DNA from: TH-plancto1 sp043777375
GTDB taxonomy: Bacteria; Planctomycetota; Planctomycetia; Planctomycetales; Planctomycetaceae
Length of the DNA: 64,000 nucleotides
Assembly (NCBI GenBank): GCA_043777375.1
Contig: JAYWHX010000168.1
Location: 1 to 64,000, forward strand
Direction: 5' to 3'
The notes under the pieces: model-generated
Told to the model about the DNA's origin: nothing
Seen by the model: only the letters and a program-made list of their open reading frames with translations
Database searches by the model: none
Translations under genes and position numbers: made by a program
Shown: one piece after another, positions 51,954-61,915 of the stretch
How the letters are laid out: the number at the start of each line of letters is the position of its first letter
Position numbering within the stretch: position 1 is the stretch's first letter

Positions 51954-54900
51954 ATGCGACGATCTTTCATGGCCCTGCTTCTGTGCCTGTTCGGCTGGAC
52001 CTCGTTGGCAACTGCAGCGGACCCACCGCGCAAGATCGTCTTGATCGCGGGCCCCAAGAGCCACGGGCCAGTCGGGAATGGGATTCATGATTACCCGTGG
52101 AGCGTGAAGCTGCTGAAGGTGATGCTCGACAATTCGAACATCACGGACTCGGTTCGGGTCGAGTCCCACCTCGACGGGTGGCCGAGCGATCCGCAGACAC
52201 TCGATGACGCTGACACGATCATGGTGATCTCGGACGGGCGTGACGGCGACCTGTATGCGGAGGCTCCGCACTTTGGTTCTCCGGAACATGTGGCCCAGGT
52301 CCAGAAGCAGATCGATCGCGGCTGTGGGTTCCTGACGTTTCACTTCTCGACGTTCGCACCCGATCAGTATGCGACGCAGATCCTCGACTGGTCTGGCGGG
52401 TATTTCGACTGGGAGGAGAACGGCCAGAAGAAGTGGTATTCCGCCATACAGACACATGACACCCGGGTCGAGATCGCATCGCCGGAGCATGTACTCAGTC
52501 GCGGACTCAAACCGTTCTCGATGAATGAAGAGTTCTACTTCAATGTCCGGTTCCTGCCCGAGGGAGCTGATGCGGCGACCGTCAAAACCGCCACGCCGCT
52601 GCTCTCCGTTCCCGTTCTCCCCGGTCGTGAACCGGACGGAAAAGTCGTCGCATGGGCCAAAGAGCGTCCCAACGGCGGACGCGGCTTTGGCACCACGTGT
52701 GGACACTTCTATGAGAACTGGAAGGTCCAAGAATTCCGCACGCTGATCCTCAACGCCCTCGCCTGGACCGCACATGTCGATGTGCCAGTGGGCGGTGTCC
52801 AGTCCCGCGACTTCACCCATCAAGAGATCACAGCTGCGCTCTCCGGTATCACTGGCACAGACAAAGCCCAGCTGGATGAGCAGCCGATCCGTGTCTTGCT
52901 GATCACTGGGAACGAGGCCCACAAATGGCACAACTGGGAGAAGACCACTCCCGCCATCAAAGCTCAGCTGGAACTCGACCCGCGCGTGAAGGTCGATATT
53001 AGCACTGACATTGAAGCGGCCCTCACGAAAGACCTCGCCGGGCATGATGTGCTGGTCCAGAACAGCTACGCGAACTGGCACGATCCCAAATCGCTCAGCC
53101 CCGAGGCCCAGAAATCGTTTGTGGACTTTCTGCAAAACGGTGGCGGGCTGGTGGTGGTTCATTTTGCCAATGGAGCCTGGAACTTTTCATTACCGATGGC
53201 CGGCGAATCGGACTGGCCCGAGTATCGCAAGATCGTGCGGCGGGTGTGGAATCACAATGGACAGGGCGATGCCAAAAGTGGTCATGATGCGTTTGGTTCA
53301 TTCGAGGTGGCAGTTACTTCACTGCCGCATGAGGTGACTTCCGGGCTGAAGAGCTTTGGCATCGTCGACGAGCTTTATTACCGCCAAGATGGCCCTGACC
53401 CGATCGAGCCTCTGATCACTGCGCACTCGAAAGACACCGGGCGAGATGAGCCGCTGGCCTGGGCCTACACCTACGGGAAGGGGCGGGTGTTTCAGACTCT
53501 GCTGGGGCATAGCGAGCGGACCTATGAATCGTTCGAAGCCAGTGAGATGTTACGACGCGCGACAGCGTGGAGTGCAAACCGCAAGGTGATTGCCTTCACC
53601 GCCGAGACAGCTCCACCGTGTGCTGCACCAGCTACAGTGAGTGAGGCTCCACCGGCTGCCGCACCTGTTCCGAAGCCCTCCGGCAAGCTTGTCCTTGTGG
53701 ATGGGAAGTTCGGTCAGGCACTCGACGCCGCGCAAGGCGGGGCCTACTTCGCAGCGCACGCCGAGCATCACAATGCGACCGTCACCGTCGATCTGTGGAC
53801 GAAGCTGACGGCGAAGGATGGCTTCAACATTCTCGTCGCCAGCGAGCCCAAGTCATCTCCCACGCACTGGGAGATGTACTCCTACGCCGGGTCGGGTGCG
53901 TTCAGCGTGTTCATGCCCGGACGAGGTGGCGAGTACAAGACCGATGTGAACATCGCGGATGGCGAGTGGCATCATGTCGCGATGATTTTCGAACCCGAGC
54001 GGCTGCGCCTGGGAGTCGATGGAAAGATCGCTCTCGATCGCCCGCTGCCTGCTGCGATTCCTTCCGCCGAAGCTGGCCCGGTTGGCATCGGACAGCTGGT
54101 CGAGGGGACCCTCGGCTGTCAGGGGCTGATCGACGAGTTGCGATTCACGCGAGGAGTCCGAGAGTTCAATTCCGTTCCCAGCGCAGCGCCTGCTCTCGAT
54201 GAGCGCCAGCTGGCCACGACGCTCGGTCTGTGGCATTTCGACAAACTCGCAGGCGGGCGGTCACCGGATGAGTGCAAGCGCAAGCTCGAAGCGTTCGCTG
54301 AGCAGCCCACCCCCCCAGCTGCTCAGAGCCAGCGAACTCCGGAATCCGATCCCGATCATTGGGGCCGCAAGGTGGTCGGCTTCGACTGGACAGAGAAGAA
54401 CTCCGTCGATGGTCGCTGGCAGGAGACCGAGATTGGGCGCTGGCTGGCGAGCATCGTCGGCTTGCCGAATGGAGCGGTTCGCAAGGGGTTATCGATCCGC
54501 GTGGGAGCCGAGCAGGACGCGGTCCTGTGCTACGACACCGAGCAGTGCGGATTACGGGCGATCTGGACGGGCGGGTTCATGAAATTCGACCCGGCTCGGT
54601 TTGGCATCATTGCTTCACCTCAGCCAGACGGCACGATTCAGCTCGCCCTCCCGGAAGGCCCCCAGTGGGGAAGATCGAAAGTCCAATACCGACGCATGTT
54701 CGCGCACGACCCACGTGTTGTCTTGGAGTACAGCGTCGATGGCACCGTGGTGCGTGAGTCGCCGTGGCGTGAAGCGGGGAATGCATTTACCCGCCAGTTC
54801 GAAGTCGCCGCTGGCGCTGCCCCGCTGGCGCTGACTCTGATGCCGGCAGGCATGGGCACCCTTGCGGCGCAAGACATCGCCGGACGCTCTTCAATCCTGC

Positions 54901-57900
54901 AAACCGATGAAGCGATGAAACGGCGTATCGTCCTCATCACCGAGGGTGATGCCTCGCCAGTCGCGCTGCAAATCATCGACAATACAGCCCAACTCCAGTT
55001 GCCACCTCGCGAACAATCGCTGCGGTTCAAGCTGCTCTACTCGACGAGTTTTGAAGACGACACGGCACACGTCACGTCACTTCTCGGACCAGTAAAATCC
55101 GAACCACTGACGGAACACCTGGCCCCTGGACCAGCGCGCTGGACCGAGAAGATTGCCACTCGCGGGGCGACGGGATTCACGGGAACTCACCCGTATGTCG
55201 TCGACACGTTGAGCCTGCCATTCGACAACCCATACAAGGCATTGCTGTTCACCACCGGAATCGATTTCCCCCCCGCTGGACCTGTCCACGACGGGATCGA
55301 CCCACTGAATACGCTCTATGTCTGCACGCTGCACGGTGATGTCTGGCGAGTCTCCGGTGTCGATGGCGAGTTGCGTGAGTTGAATTGGAAGCGGTTCGCG
55401 ACTGGGCTGTTTCAACCGCTGGGGTTAAAGATTGTCGACGGAGAGATCTACGTTCTCGGGCGTGACCAGATCACTCGTCTGAGAGATCGCGATGGCAATG
55501 GAGAAGCGGACGATTACGAGTGCTTCTCGAATCTTCATCAGACATCACCCGGCGGACATGACTATGTCACTTGCCTGGAGGTCGATGACGCGGGACGGTT
55601 CTATTTCGTACATGCGAATCAAGGGGCTGTCCGCGTCTCCGCTGATGGCCAGCAACTGGAAGTACTGGGCACGGGCCTGCGAAATCCAAACGGCATGGGG
55701 CTCGGGCCACAGGGACAGCTCACGGCGACTCCGCAAGAAGGCGAATGGACTCCCGGGACAGGTCTTTATGATGTGCAACCAGGGGACCACTTCGGCTATC
55801 AGGGCCCGCTTCCCCCACACAAGTTTGAACAACCCGTGATCGCGCTGCACGATCCGCTGCAGGCGATCGGAGTGCAGGCTCCGTTCGCCTGGATCCCTCG
55901 GCGTATCGATAACTCCAGCGGGGGGCAGGTCTGGGTGACGAGCGATCGTTGGGGGCCGCTTACGGGGGCCATGCTGCACCTCTCCTACGGGCAATGCACG
56001 ATGATGCTGGTCATGCAGGAGCAAGTGAAATCGCCGGATGGCTCGACCGTGATGCAGGGCGGCACGATCCCGTTTCCATTCACATTCGATTCTGGAGTTT
56101 GTCGCGGGCGGTTCAGCCCGCATGATGGCCAGCTGTATGTCACGGGTCTACGTGGGTGGGTCAACTCGGCTGCTCAAGATGGATGCATTCAACGAGTCCG
56201 TTATACCGGCAAACAACCTTATTTGCCGACAGCTGTTCGCACCTACAAGAACGGAGTGGCCGTTCACTTTCCGGGGCTGTTGCTCGACGACGCAATCGAT
56301 CAGGGGAACTACCGCATCGAGCGCTGGAACTATAAATACTCGTCGGTCTACGGATCGCAGGATTTCAAGTTGAGCAACCCGAACGAGCAGGGGCACGACG
56401 AGTTGACTGTGATTTCTGCGACCAAACTCGACCGGCATACGGTTTTCCTAGAGACTAGCGAAATGCTCCCGTGCAGCCAGCTGACAATTCGTTTCGCCTT
56501 AAACCTCGCCGTGCAAGAGGAGCCGATACGCAGCACGATTGCCTATACCATTCACCGAGTTCCCGACGAGCGGATTCCTGACACGCAGATCGAGCGACGG
56601 ATTGCTTCCGGTGAGTTGCCGAAAGTCCTCTTGGAACGCTTGCGCCCCGGATTGAAAGAGACCTTTGTGCATGGAAAAACCCGCGATAGCCATGTCGTGC
56701 GGATGGCGACCAGCTCGTCCCCCCCACTGACGGCCACCTCGCCGTGGGTCACGACTGGCCCCACTCAGATTCTCAAGCAGGGCTGGCTGAAGGTTCCAGA
56801 GCGCGGCACGTACCGCTTCCGTCTCATCGGAACCAGTGACATCCGGATGCGAATCAACCGCCATCAAGAGATTCGAAAACGCCCGGACTTGCTGACCTCC
56901 GACGTGGCAGTGCTTGACCTGCATGCGGGGTACAACGAGATCCAGATCGATCATGGCACCCCGGCCCCTTCACTCGGGGAGCAAGGGGTCGGCCCTCACC
57001 TGCGGGTGTTGTGGTCGGGGCCAGAGTTCGCCGAGGAACCTCTGCCAGCAACGGCACTATTTCACGTGCATGACAAAGAGTTGGAAGATGGGCAGCTGGT
57101 CCGAGAAGGACGCGAGCTGTTCGAAACACTTCGCTGTGCCCGCTGCCACACGGCTCCGGCAGGAGTGCATGTGAAGGATGCCACGCGATGGAACTCGCCC
57201 GCGACGGCCGCTCCGCAACTCACCACGCTCGGGACGCGGTTGCAGAGCGATTGGGTGGGAGACCATCTGCTCGCTTCGATTCCAAAACCGGGCGATCCAC
57301 CCACGGACTGGTCAGCCACGGGGCGCAGCATGCCCCAGCTGTTCGATGCGCAGCGCCCCGAGGACCAGCAGGCAGTCGCGGATCTCGTGGCGTACCTCAC
57401 CGAGGGAGCGGGCAACCCAGCGCCACTGCGCCCCGCTGTCGCTGACGACGCGATTGTCGCACGCGGCCGGGCGTTGTACGAGGATCTTGGCTGCATCGCG
57501 TGCCACACACTTGATCGAAGGTCGCTCACCGAAGGGCCGGAGATCGGCCGCAACCGCAAGGCTCTCGATCAGGTTGCAGCGAAGTTCCACCCAGCTGCGT
57601 TGAAGGCATTTCTGATGGCTCCGCTGGCTCATCATGCAGCAACGCGGATGCCCGATTTCCGTCTGACCGACGAGGAGGCCACTGCGCTCGTGGCGCTGCT
57701 CGATCATGCACCACTGGCACAGCGTTCCGAAGTGCGCGCCGCTGGAAACGCCGTCGAGGGGGCCAAGCTGTATGCCTCTCGTGGGTGTGCCGCCTGCCAC
57801 GGCACTCGCGAGGGAGCAGTCGCCGTAGTGCAACTGCGTCCTGCCCTCACGTTCCGAGACATCGAGAAGGGCTGCCTTGCGAAGACAGTGCCCGCGACCG

Positions 57901-58640
57901 CCCCGCGTTATGCCCTCTCCGATTCGCAGCGATTGGCACTGCATGAGTTCCTCGAACGACCCGGTGTCTCGACCGCTCCCGAATCACTCCCCGAACGGGC
58001 GGAGACGCTCATGACGCGCCTCAACTGTGCGGCCTGTCACGTCCGCGATTCACAAGCCAGCCCGCGCGCGGAACTCATCACCGAAGAAGGCGAAAGTGGA
58101 CTGGCTCCCGAACAACTGCCCCAGCTGACTTGGGCCGGAGAGAAGCTGCACGAAGCATGGGTGGCCAAGTTGCTGAAGGGGGATTTGAAGGAGCGGCCCC
58201 GCCCGTGGCTCAAGGCGCGTATGCCAGCGTTTCCGGCATATGCCGAGGAGCTGGCAGCGGGGCTCGCGGCCCAGCATGGCATTCTGGATCGCGGCGAGCT
58301 CAGCGGTCCGACGCCAATCGCCCATGGAGCAGAGATCGGGGCGCGGCTGATGCAAAAAGACATGCTCGATTGCCGCCAGTGCCATGCGATTGGCAATGAG
58401 CCGCCGACCGGTGACGCAAAAACCCTGCTCGCACCGGGCGTGAATTTTACTTTGACCAAGGAGCGAATGCGGTACGATTTCTACAAGCTGTGGGTCCTCG
58501 ATCCCCCCCGCTACGATATCGGGACGCGCATGCCAAAGCTGTCAGCTGATGGCAAGACCACGAAAATCCGACAAGTACTGGATGGCCACGCTCCGGCCCA
58601 GTTCGATGCGATCTGGGAGTTTCTGAAGTCGGTGAATTGA
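51954..58640 (+). CDS. giant secreted ThuA x2 / LamG / DUF6797 / propeller / pentahaem protein
   Basis: The 2228-aa protein has a signal peptide (FMALLLCLFGWTSLATAA). Two ThuA-like (trehalose-utilisation type) domains lie at about 26-275 and 320-545. A LamG-like domain follows at about 590-780, then a DUF6797-type region starting DHWGRKVVGFDWTEKNS. A sorbosone-dehydrogenase-like propeller comes next (HDYVTCLEVDDAGRFYFVHA, GLRNPNGMGLGP), then a PA14-like segment (GTYRFRLIGTSDIRM). Five c-type haem motifs end it: CARCH 1728, CIACH 1847, CAACH 1945, CAACH 2025 and CRQCH 2140. It probably couples periplasmic sugar oxidation to electron transfer. GAGGAAG precedes the ATG. The frame is intact throughout. 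Confidence 0.88.
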   Translation: MRRSFMALLLCLFGWTSLATAADPPRKIVLIAGPKSHGPVGNGIHDYPWSVKLLKVMLDNSNITDSVRVESHLDGWPSDPQTLDDADTIMVISDGRDGDLYAEAPHFGSPEHVAQVQKQIDRGCGFLTFHFSTFAPDQYATQILDWSGGYFDWEENGQKKWYSAIQTHDTRVEIASPEHVLSRGLKPFSMNEEFYFNVRFLPEGADAATVKTATPLLSVPVLPGREPDGKVVAWAKERPNGGRGFGTTCGHFYENWKVQEFRTLILNALAWTAHVDVPVGGVQSRDFTHQEITAALSGITGTDKAQLDEQPIRVLLITGNEAHKWHNWEKTTPAIKAQLELDPRVKVDISTDIEAALTKDLAGHDVLVQNSYANWHDPKSLSPEAQKSFVDFLQNGGGLVVVHFANGAWNFSLPMAGESDWPEYRKIVRRVWNHNGQGDAKSGHDAFGSFEVAVTSLPHEVTSGLKSFGIVDELYYRQDGPDPIEPLITAHSKDTGRDEPLAWAYTYGKGRVFQTLLGHSERTYESFEASEMLRRATAWSANRKVIAFTAETAPPCAAPATVSEAPPAAAPVPKPSGKLVLVDGKFGQALDAAQGGAYFAAHAEHHNATVTVDLWTKLTAKDGFNILVASEPKSSPTHWEMYSYAGSGAFSVFMPGRGGEYKTDVNIADGEWHHVAMIFEPERLRLGVDGKIALDRPLPAAIPSAEAGPVGIGQLVEGTLGCQGLIDELRFTRGVREFNSVPSAAPALDERQLATTLGLWHFDKLAGGRSPDECKRKLEAFAEQPTPPAAQSQRTPESDPDHWGRKVVGFDWTEKNSVDGRWQETEIGRWLASIVGLPNGAVRKGLSIRVGAEQDAVLCYDTEQCGLRAIWTGGFMKFDPARFGIIASPQPDGTIQLALPEGPQWGRSKVQYRRMFAHDPRVVLEYSVDGTVVRESPWREAGNAFTRQFEVAAGAAPLALTLMPAGMGTLAAQDIAGRSSILQTDEAMKRRIVLITEGDASPVALQIIDNTAQLQLPPREQSLRFKLLYSTSFEDDTAHVTSLLGPVKSEPLTEHLAPGPARWTEKIATRGATGFTGTHPYVVDTLSLPFDNPYKALLFTTGIDFPPAGPVHDGIDPLNTLYVCTLHGDVWRVSGVDGELRELNWKRFATGLFQPLGLKIVDGEIYVLGRDQITRLRDRDGNGEADDYECFSNLHQTSPGGHDYVTCLEVDDAGRFYFVHANQGAVRVSADGQQLEVLGTGLRNPNGMGLGPQGQLTATPQEGEWTPGTGLYDVQPGDHFGYQGPLPPHKFEQPVIALHDPLQAIGVQAPFAWIPRRIDNSSGGQVWVTSDRWGPLTGAMLHLSYGQCTMMLVMQEQVKSPDGSTVMQGGTIPFPFTFDSGVCRGRFSPHDGQLYVTGLRGWVNSAAQDGCIQRVRYTGKQPYLPTAVRTYKNGVAVHFPGLLLDDAIDQGNYRIERWNYKYSSVYGSQDFKLSNPNEQGHDELTVISATKLDRHTVFLETSEMLPCSQLTIRFALNLAVQEEPIRSTIAYTIHRVPDERIPDTQIERRIASGELPKVLLERLRPGLKETFVHGKTRDSHVVRMATSSSPPLTATSPWVTTGPTQILKQGWLKVPERGTYRFRLIGTSDIRMRINRHQEIRKRPDLLTSDVAVLDLHAGYNEIQIDHGTPAPSLGEQGVGPHLRVLWSGPEFAEEPLPATALFHVHDKELEDGQLVREGRELFETLRCARCHTAPAGVHVKDATRWNSPATAAPQLTTLGTRLQSDWVGDHLLASIPKPGDPPTDWSATGRSMPQLFDAQRPEDQQAVADLVAYLTEGAGNPAPLRPAVADDAIVARGRALYEDLGCIACHTLDRRSLTEGPEIGRNRKALDQVAAKFHPAALKAFLMAPLAHHAATRMPDFRLTDEEATALVALLDHAPLAQRSEVRAAGNAVEGAKLYASRGCAACHGTREGAVAVVQLRPALTFRDIEKGCLAKTVPATAPRYALSDSQRLALHEFLERPGVSTAPESLPERAETLMTRLNCAACHVRDSQASPRAELITEEGESGLAPEQLPQLTWAGEKLHEAWVAKLLKGDLKERPRPWLKARMPAFPAYAEELAAGLAAQHGILDRGELSGPTPIAHGAEIGARLMQKDMLDCRQCHAIGNEPPTGDAKTLLAPGVNFTLTKERMRYDFYKLWVLDPPRYDIGTRMPKLSADGKTTKIRQVLDGHAPAQFDAIWEFLKSVN

Positions 58641-58776
58641 GTCGCAGCGAGTTAAAGTGGAGGAGCGTTCAGGGAACGGATGGCTTTCGAATCGGCCAGC
58701 TGTCACTTAGATTCACTCTGATCTCGCGACCGCCAACACGCCCAAACTGTGTCATCCCCTTACGATTGAGACTGTC

Positions 58777-59589
58777 ATGAGAACTGTGTTTCACGGGCTG
58801 TTGGTTTTGGGGCTCATGGCTGGTGTTACGGCGCTGGCCGACAAGCCACTCGACCCGCTCGCACTGTTTGCGACCGAGTTCGTCGCCATCACTCCCGGAC
58901 TAGGCACCTTTCCCGCTTCGTTCCGGATGGGGTCGGACGATGATTCCAGCACTCAACCAGTGCACGAGGTCAGGCTGTCCAGCTCCTTCCACATCGCCAA
59001 GTACGAGGTGCCGCAAAACCTGTACGAGCAGGTACTGGGAGTCAACCCCAGCAAGTGGAAGGGGCCACGCAACTCGGTCGAGATGCTGACTCCCGCCGAA
59101 GCTCAACAGTTCTGCGAAAAGGTGACCGAGCTGCTCCGCAGACGACAACTGATCGACGCAAACGAATTGATCCGCCTGCCGACGGAGATCGAATGGGAAT
59201 ACAGCTGTCGGGCGGGAACCACGACACGTTACAGCTTTGGAGACAAAGCCCAGGGTGAGGAGGGAGATGCGACGACGTTGCTCGACAAATACGGCTGGCA
59301 TCATGGCAATGCTGCCGGGAACGATCCGCCGGTCGGAGCGCTCGCTCCGAATCCGTGGGGCTTGTATGACATGCACGGCTATCTCTCGGAAATCTGTAGT
59401 GACCCGTGGCGAGAAGACTACGCAGCGGAGACAAAAACCGCAGCCGACGGAGCGGTTGTAATGCGAAGTGGGTCGTGGAAGGACTCGCATCCGCATTTGT
59501 CGAGTGCCTCGCGGCAGAAATATGCGGCGAATGCCAAAGACGATGCCGTCGGGTTTCGTTGCGTGAAAGCGATCGTGAAGACGCCGTAG
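58777..59589 (+). CDS. formylglycine-generating-enzyme-like protein lacking the cysteine pair
   Basis: The 270-aa exported protein (signal MRTVFHGLLVLGLMAGVTAL) has the FGE-sulfatase fold. FRMGSDDDSSTQPVHEVRLS, YEVPQNLYEQVLGVNPSKWK, LPTEIEWEYSCRAGTTTRYS and NPWGLYDMHGYLSEICSD are all recognisable. The C-terminal active-site region, which in true FGE carries the redox Cys pair, here reads MRSGSWKDSHPHLSSASR and has no Cys. It is therefore probably a binding or structural member of the family and not a sulfatase activator. It follows the giant haem protein by 136 bases on the same strand. Confidence 0.88.
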   Translation: MRTVFHGLLVLGLMAGVTALADKPLDPLALFATEFVAITPGLGTFPASFRMGSDDDSSTQPVHEVRLSSSFHIAKYEVPQNLYEQVLGVNPSKWKGPRNSVEMLTPAEAQQFCEKVTELLRRRQLIDANELIRLPTEIEWEYSCRAGTTTRYSFGDKAQGEEGDATTLLDKYGWHHGNAAGNDPPVGALAPNPWGLYDMHGYLSEICSDPWREDYAAETKTAADGAVVMRSGSWKDSHPHLSSASRQKYAANAKDDAVGFRCVKAIVKTP

Positions 59590-59633
59590 TTCCAAGCCAA
59601 CTCGAGCCATTGGGGTTGTGTACTCTCAGAACT

Positions 59634-59716
59634 GGAGGGCGAAGCTCCTGCTGAGCCGCGAGCAAGGAACGACGTTTTCGGGCACGAGCGGCTCGGCAGG
59701 AGCCTCGCCCTCCCGG
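59634..59716. repeat. inverted-repeat element (family F4, copy 2)
   Basis: GGAGGGCGAAGCTCCTGCTG with GAGCCGCG on the left pairs with CGAGCGGCTCGGCAGGAGCC and TCGCCCTCCC on the right. It belongs with the element at 8518-8602. Confidence 0.75.
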
Positions 59717-59768
59717 CCGCGGCAAACTCATAGTTCAGCTGTGACATTCGCCGTAGGATCACCCACCG

Positions 59769-61007
59769 ATGGACAAGACAATCCCGAAGACCTACCGCGC
59801 CCGTTGGATCTGGAGTGCGGGCCGCTGGCTGGAGGGCGGACGTGTCACCGTAGCGGGACGACAGATCATCGCTGTGGGGGCTCAGCGGCAAACGGATGAG
59901 ATCGATCTGGGTGATCAAGTCCTGCTTCCGGGTCTGGTGAACGCGCATACGCATCTGGAGTTCAGCGGTCTCGCTGCCCCCATACCGTACGACAAGACAT
60001 TCGCGAGTTGGATTCGGAATGTCGTGAGTTGGCGGAAAGAGCAGACTGATCACACGGTGTCCGCCGCGATTGGTTTGGGACTGAGCGAATCGGCCCGCTG
60101 GGGTGTCACCACGCTTGGCGAAATCTCCACTCGATACTGGGATACTCCCACCGCGCTGGATCTGCCGAAATGTGACATCTCCCGCTCACCCTCACCCCAC
60201 CCACAATTGGTCGTGTTTGACGAACTCCTCGGGCTGCAACCGGAAGCAACTCAAACTCAAATGGCCGATGCCTGTCGGCATGTGATGGTCGGTGCCACGC
60301 AGCCGTGGGAAGCGTCCCCCCCCGAGAGCGACTGGCAACCGAACTGGACTGCTGGACTGAGTCCGCATGCCCCGTACAGCATCAGCCGAGAACTTTTTTC
60401 GGAGACGATCAGCCTTGCGATAGTCGCCAGCTGCCCGCTAGCGATGCACCTCGCCGAGACTCGTGAAGAACTGGAGTTGCTGGCGAACGGGACCGGTCCG
60501 CTCGTTGAACTCTTCACGGAATGGGGGCTGTGGAAACCGGGACAGAGAGCGGCGTTTCGTTCCCCGCTCCAGGTGTTGCAACAACTCTCCGACTTGCCGC
60601 GCGTGCTGGTCATCCACGGCAACTACTTGACCTCCGAGGAGCTGGACTCCATCGCCGGGCGAGATCAATTTAGCGTCGTCTACTGCCCGCGAACGCACCG
60701 CTATTTTCGGCATGATCGCTACCCGCTGGCTGCGTTACTGGACCGCGGCATTCGAGTCGCCCTCGGGACCGATAGCCGCGCCAGCAATCCCGATTTGAAT
60801 CTTTTGTCGGAACTGCGGCACGTGGCCCAGCTGCATCCAGAAATCGCTCCCGCGACACTGATCGAAATGGCCACTCGCCACGGGGCTGAGGCACTGGGGA
60901 TCGGGCACAGCGTTGGGACCATTACGGCGGGGATGCGGGCCGACTTCTGTCTGCTGCCGCTGGCACCCGGAATCCGCGATCCGTTTGAAGCGGTGTTGCG
61001 GACGTGA
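59769..61007 (+). CDS. metal-dependent amidohydrolase
   Basis: The 412-aa protein belongs to the cytosine-deaminase/TrzN-like (SsnA-like) amidohydrolases. Metal and active-site motifs are in order: LPGLVNAHTHLEFSG near residue 55; GLSPHAPYSISRELF near 198; MHLAETREELE near 222; LVIHGNYLT near 280; and ALGTDSRASNPDLNLLSEL near 330. The last carries the catalytic Asp. MRADFCLLPL closes the composite beta domain. No signal peptide is visible, so it is cytoplasmic. The substrate cannot be read from sequence; aminated heterocycles such as guanine-like compounds are typical for the family. Confidence 0.9.
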   Translation: MDKTIPKTYRARWIWSAGRWLEGGRVTVAGRQIIAVGAQRQTDEIDLGDQVLLPGLVNAHTHLEFSGLAAPIPYDKTFASWIRNVVSWRKEQTDHTVSAAIGLGLSESARWGVTTLGEISTRYWDTPTALDLPKCDISRSPSPHPQLVVFDELLGLQPEATQTQMADACRHVMVGATQPWEASPPESDWQPNWTAGLSPHAPYSISRELFSETISLAIVASCPLAMHLAETREELELLANGTGPLVELFTEWGLWKPGQRAAFRSPLQVLQQLSDLPRVLVIHGNYLTSEELDSIAGRDQFSVVYCPRTHRYFRHDRYPLAALLDRGIRVALGTDSRASNPDLNLLSELRHVAQLHPEIAPATLIEMATRHGAEALGIGHSVGTITAGMRADFCLLPLAPGIRDPFEAVLRT

Positions 61008-61016
61008 TCTGAGTCA

Positions 61017-61046
61017 CAGAATTCGTCAGAATTCTGACGAATTCTG
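61017..61046. repeat. perfect 30-bp palindrome (family F7 core)
   Basis: CAGAATTCGTCAGAA and TTCTGACGAATTCTG are exact complements with no loop. It begins 10 bases past the amidohydrolase stop and is followed by CTACG, as in the CGTAGCAGAA-headed copies at 28577 and 33138. Confidence 0.85.
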
Positions 61047-61088
61047 CTACGATGGGACCGCGATTCTGACTCTCTGGGGAGATGGTTG

Positions 61089-61868
61089 ATGAACTTCTCG
61101 AACATGTTGAGACTGATTTCGAGTGGCCTGTTGCCAGCTCTGTGCCTGGTGGGACTCTCGTCTCTAGCTCCAGCTGCGGAACTGCCGGTACAGAAGCTCG
61201 ACGATACGGGCTTCGAAACGATCTTCGATGGCCAGTCCCTAAACGGCTGGCACGTCAGCACTCAAACCGGCCACAGCGGGGCCAGCATGCACACCAGTGG
61301 CGGCAAGTGGCAGCTGAAGGAGGGAGCCATCGTCGGCAGCCAGGACATCCCCGGCAATGGGGGGATCATTCTCACCGACCGCCAGTTCGGTGACTTCGAA
61401 GTCATCGTCGAGATGCAGAACGATTACGGCCCAGACAGCGGGCTGTTTCTTCGCAGTAACGAACGTGGTCAGGCGTATCAGTACATGGTCGATTACCACA
61501 ACAACGGCAACCTCGCTGGAATCTATGGCGAGGGTCTCAGCGGTGGCATTCACCGACAGAACTTCGACCTGCTGGCCGAAGTGACCCAGATCAAAAAGAA
61601 AGACGACGCCTACCCGTTGCCGATTACTCCCGAGCAGTGGCCCCAGCTGTGGAAGCATGGCGAGTGGAACGAACTACGAGCCCGCATCGAGGGGAATCCC
61701 CCGACGATTCAGACGTGGATCAACCGCGTGAAGTTCATGGAGTTCAAAGACACCGAGAAGCGGCACCCCGACACCGGATCAGTGGCCCTGCAAGTCCACG
61801 GCGGCGGGGACTACACCACCCAGTTCGTGCGATACAAGAATGTGCGAATCAAGAGTCTGGGTAAATAG
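61089..61868 (+). CDS. exported DUF1080 (3-keto-disaccharide hydrolase-type) protein
   Basis: The 259-aa protein has a signal peptide (GLLPALCLVGLSSLAPAA). A single DUF1080 jelly-roll domain follows: FETIFDGQSLNGWHVS, GIILTDRQFGDFEVIVEMQN, DSGLFLRSNERGQAYQYMVD and, at the end, GSVALQVHGGGDYTTQFVRY. The domain binds or hydrolyses modified glycosides (3-keto sugars) in the periplasm and is very abundant in planctomycetes. ATG 61089 is chosen because GGGGAG lies just upstream; the TTG at 61086 is too close to it. It may act on the same glycans as the ThuA protein upstream. Confidence 0.92.
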   Translation: MNFSNMLRLISSGLLPALCLVGLSSLAPAAELPVQKLDDTGFETIFDGQSLNGWHVSTQTGHSGASMHTSGGKWQLKEGAIVGSQDIPGNGGIILTDRQFGDFEVIVEMQNDYGPDSGLFLRSNERGQAYQYMVDYHNNGNLAGIYGEGLSGGIHRQNFDLLAEVTQIKKKDDAYPLPITPEQWPQLWKHGEWNELRARIEGNPPTIQTWINRVKFMEFKDTEKRHPDTGSVALQVHGGGDYTTQFVRYKNVRIKSLGK

Positions 61869-61915
61869 CGATACCGGCGGGGCGAGCGGGGCGGCGTCAG
61901 CCCCTTGGTTCTGTC

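Noticed and set aside
51912..53162. 416-aa minus-strand frame
   Set aside because: It lies opposite the ThuA domains of the giant protein, which have clear family motifs.
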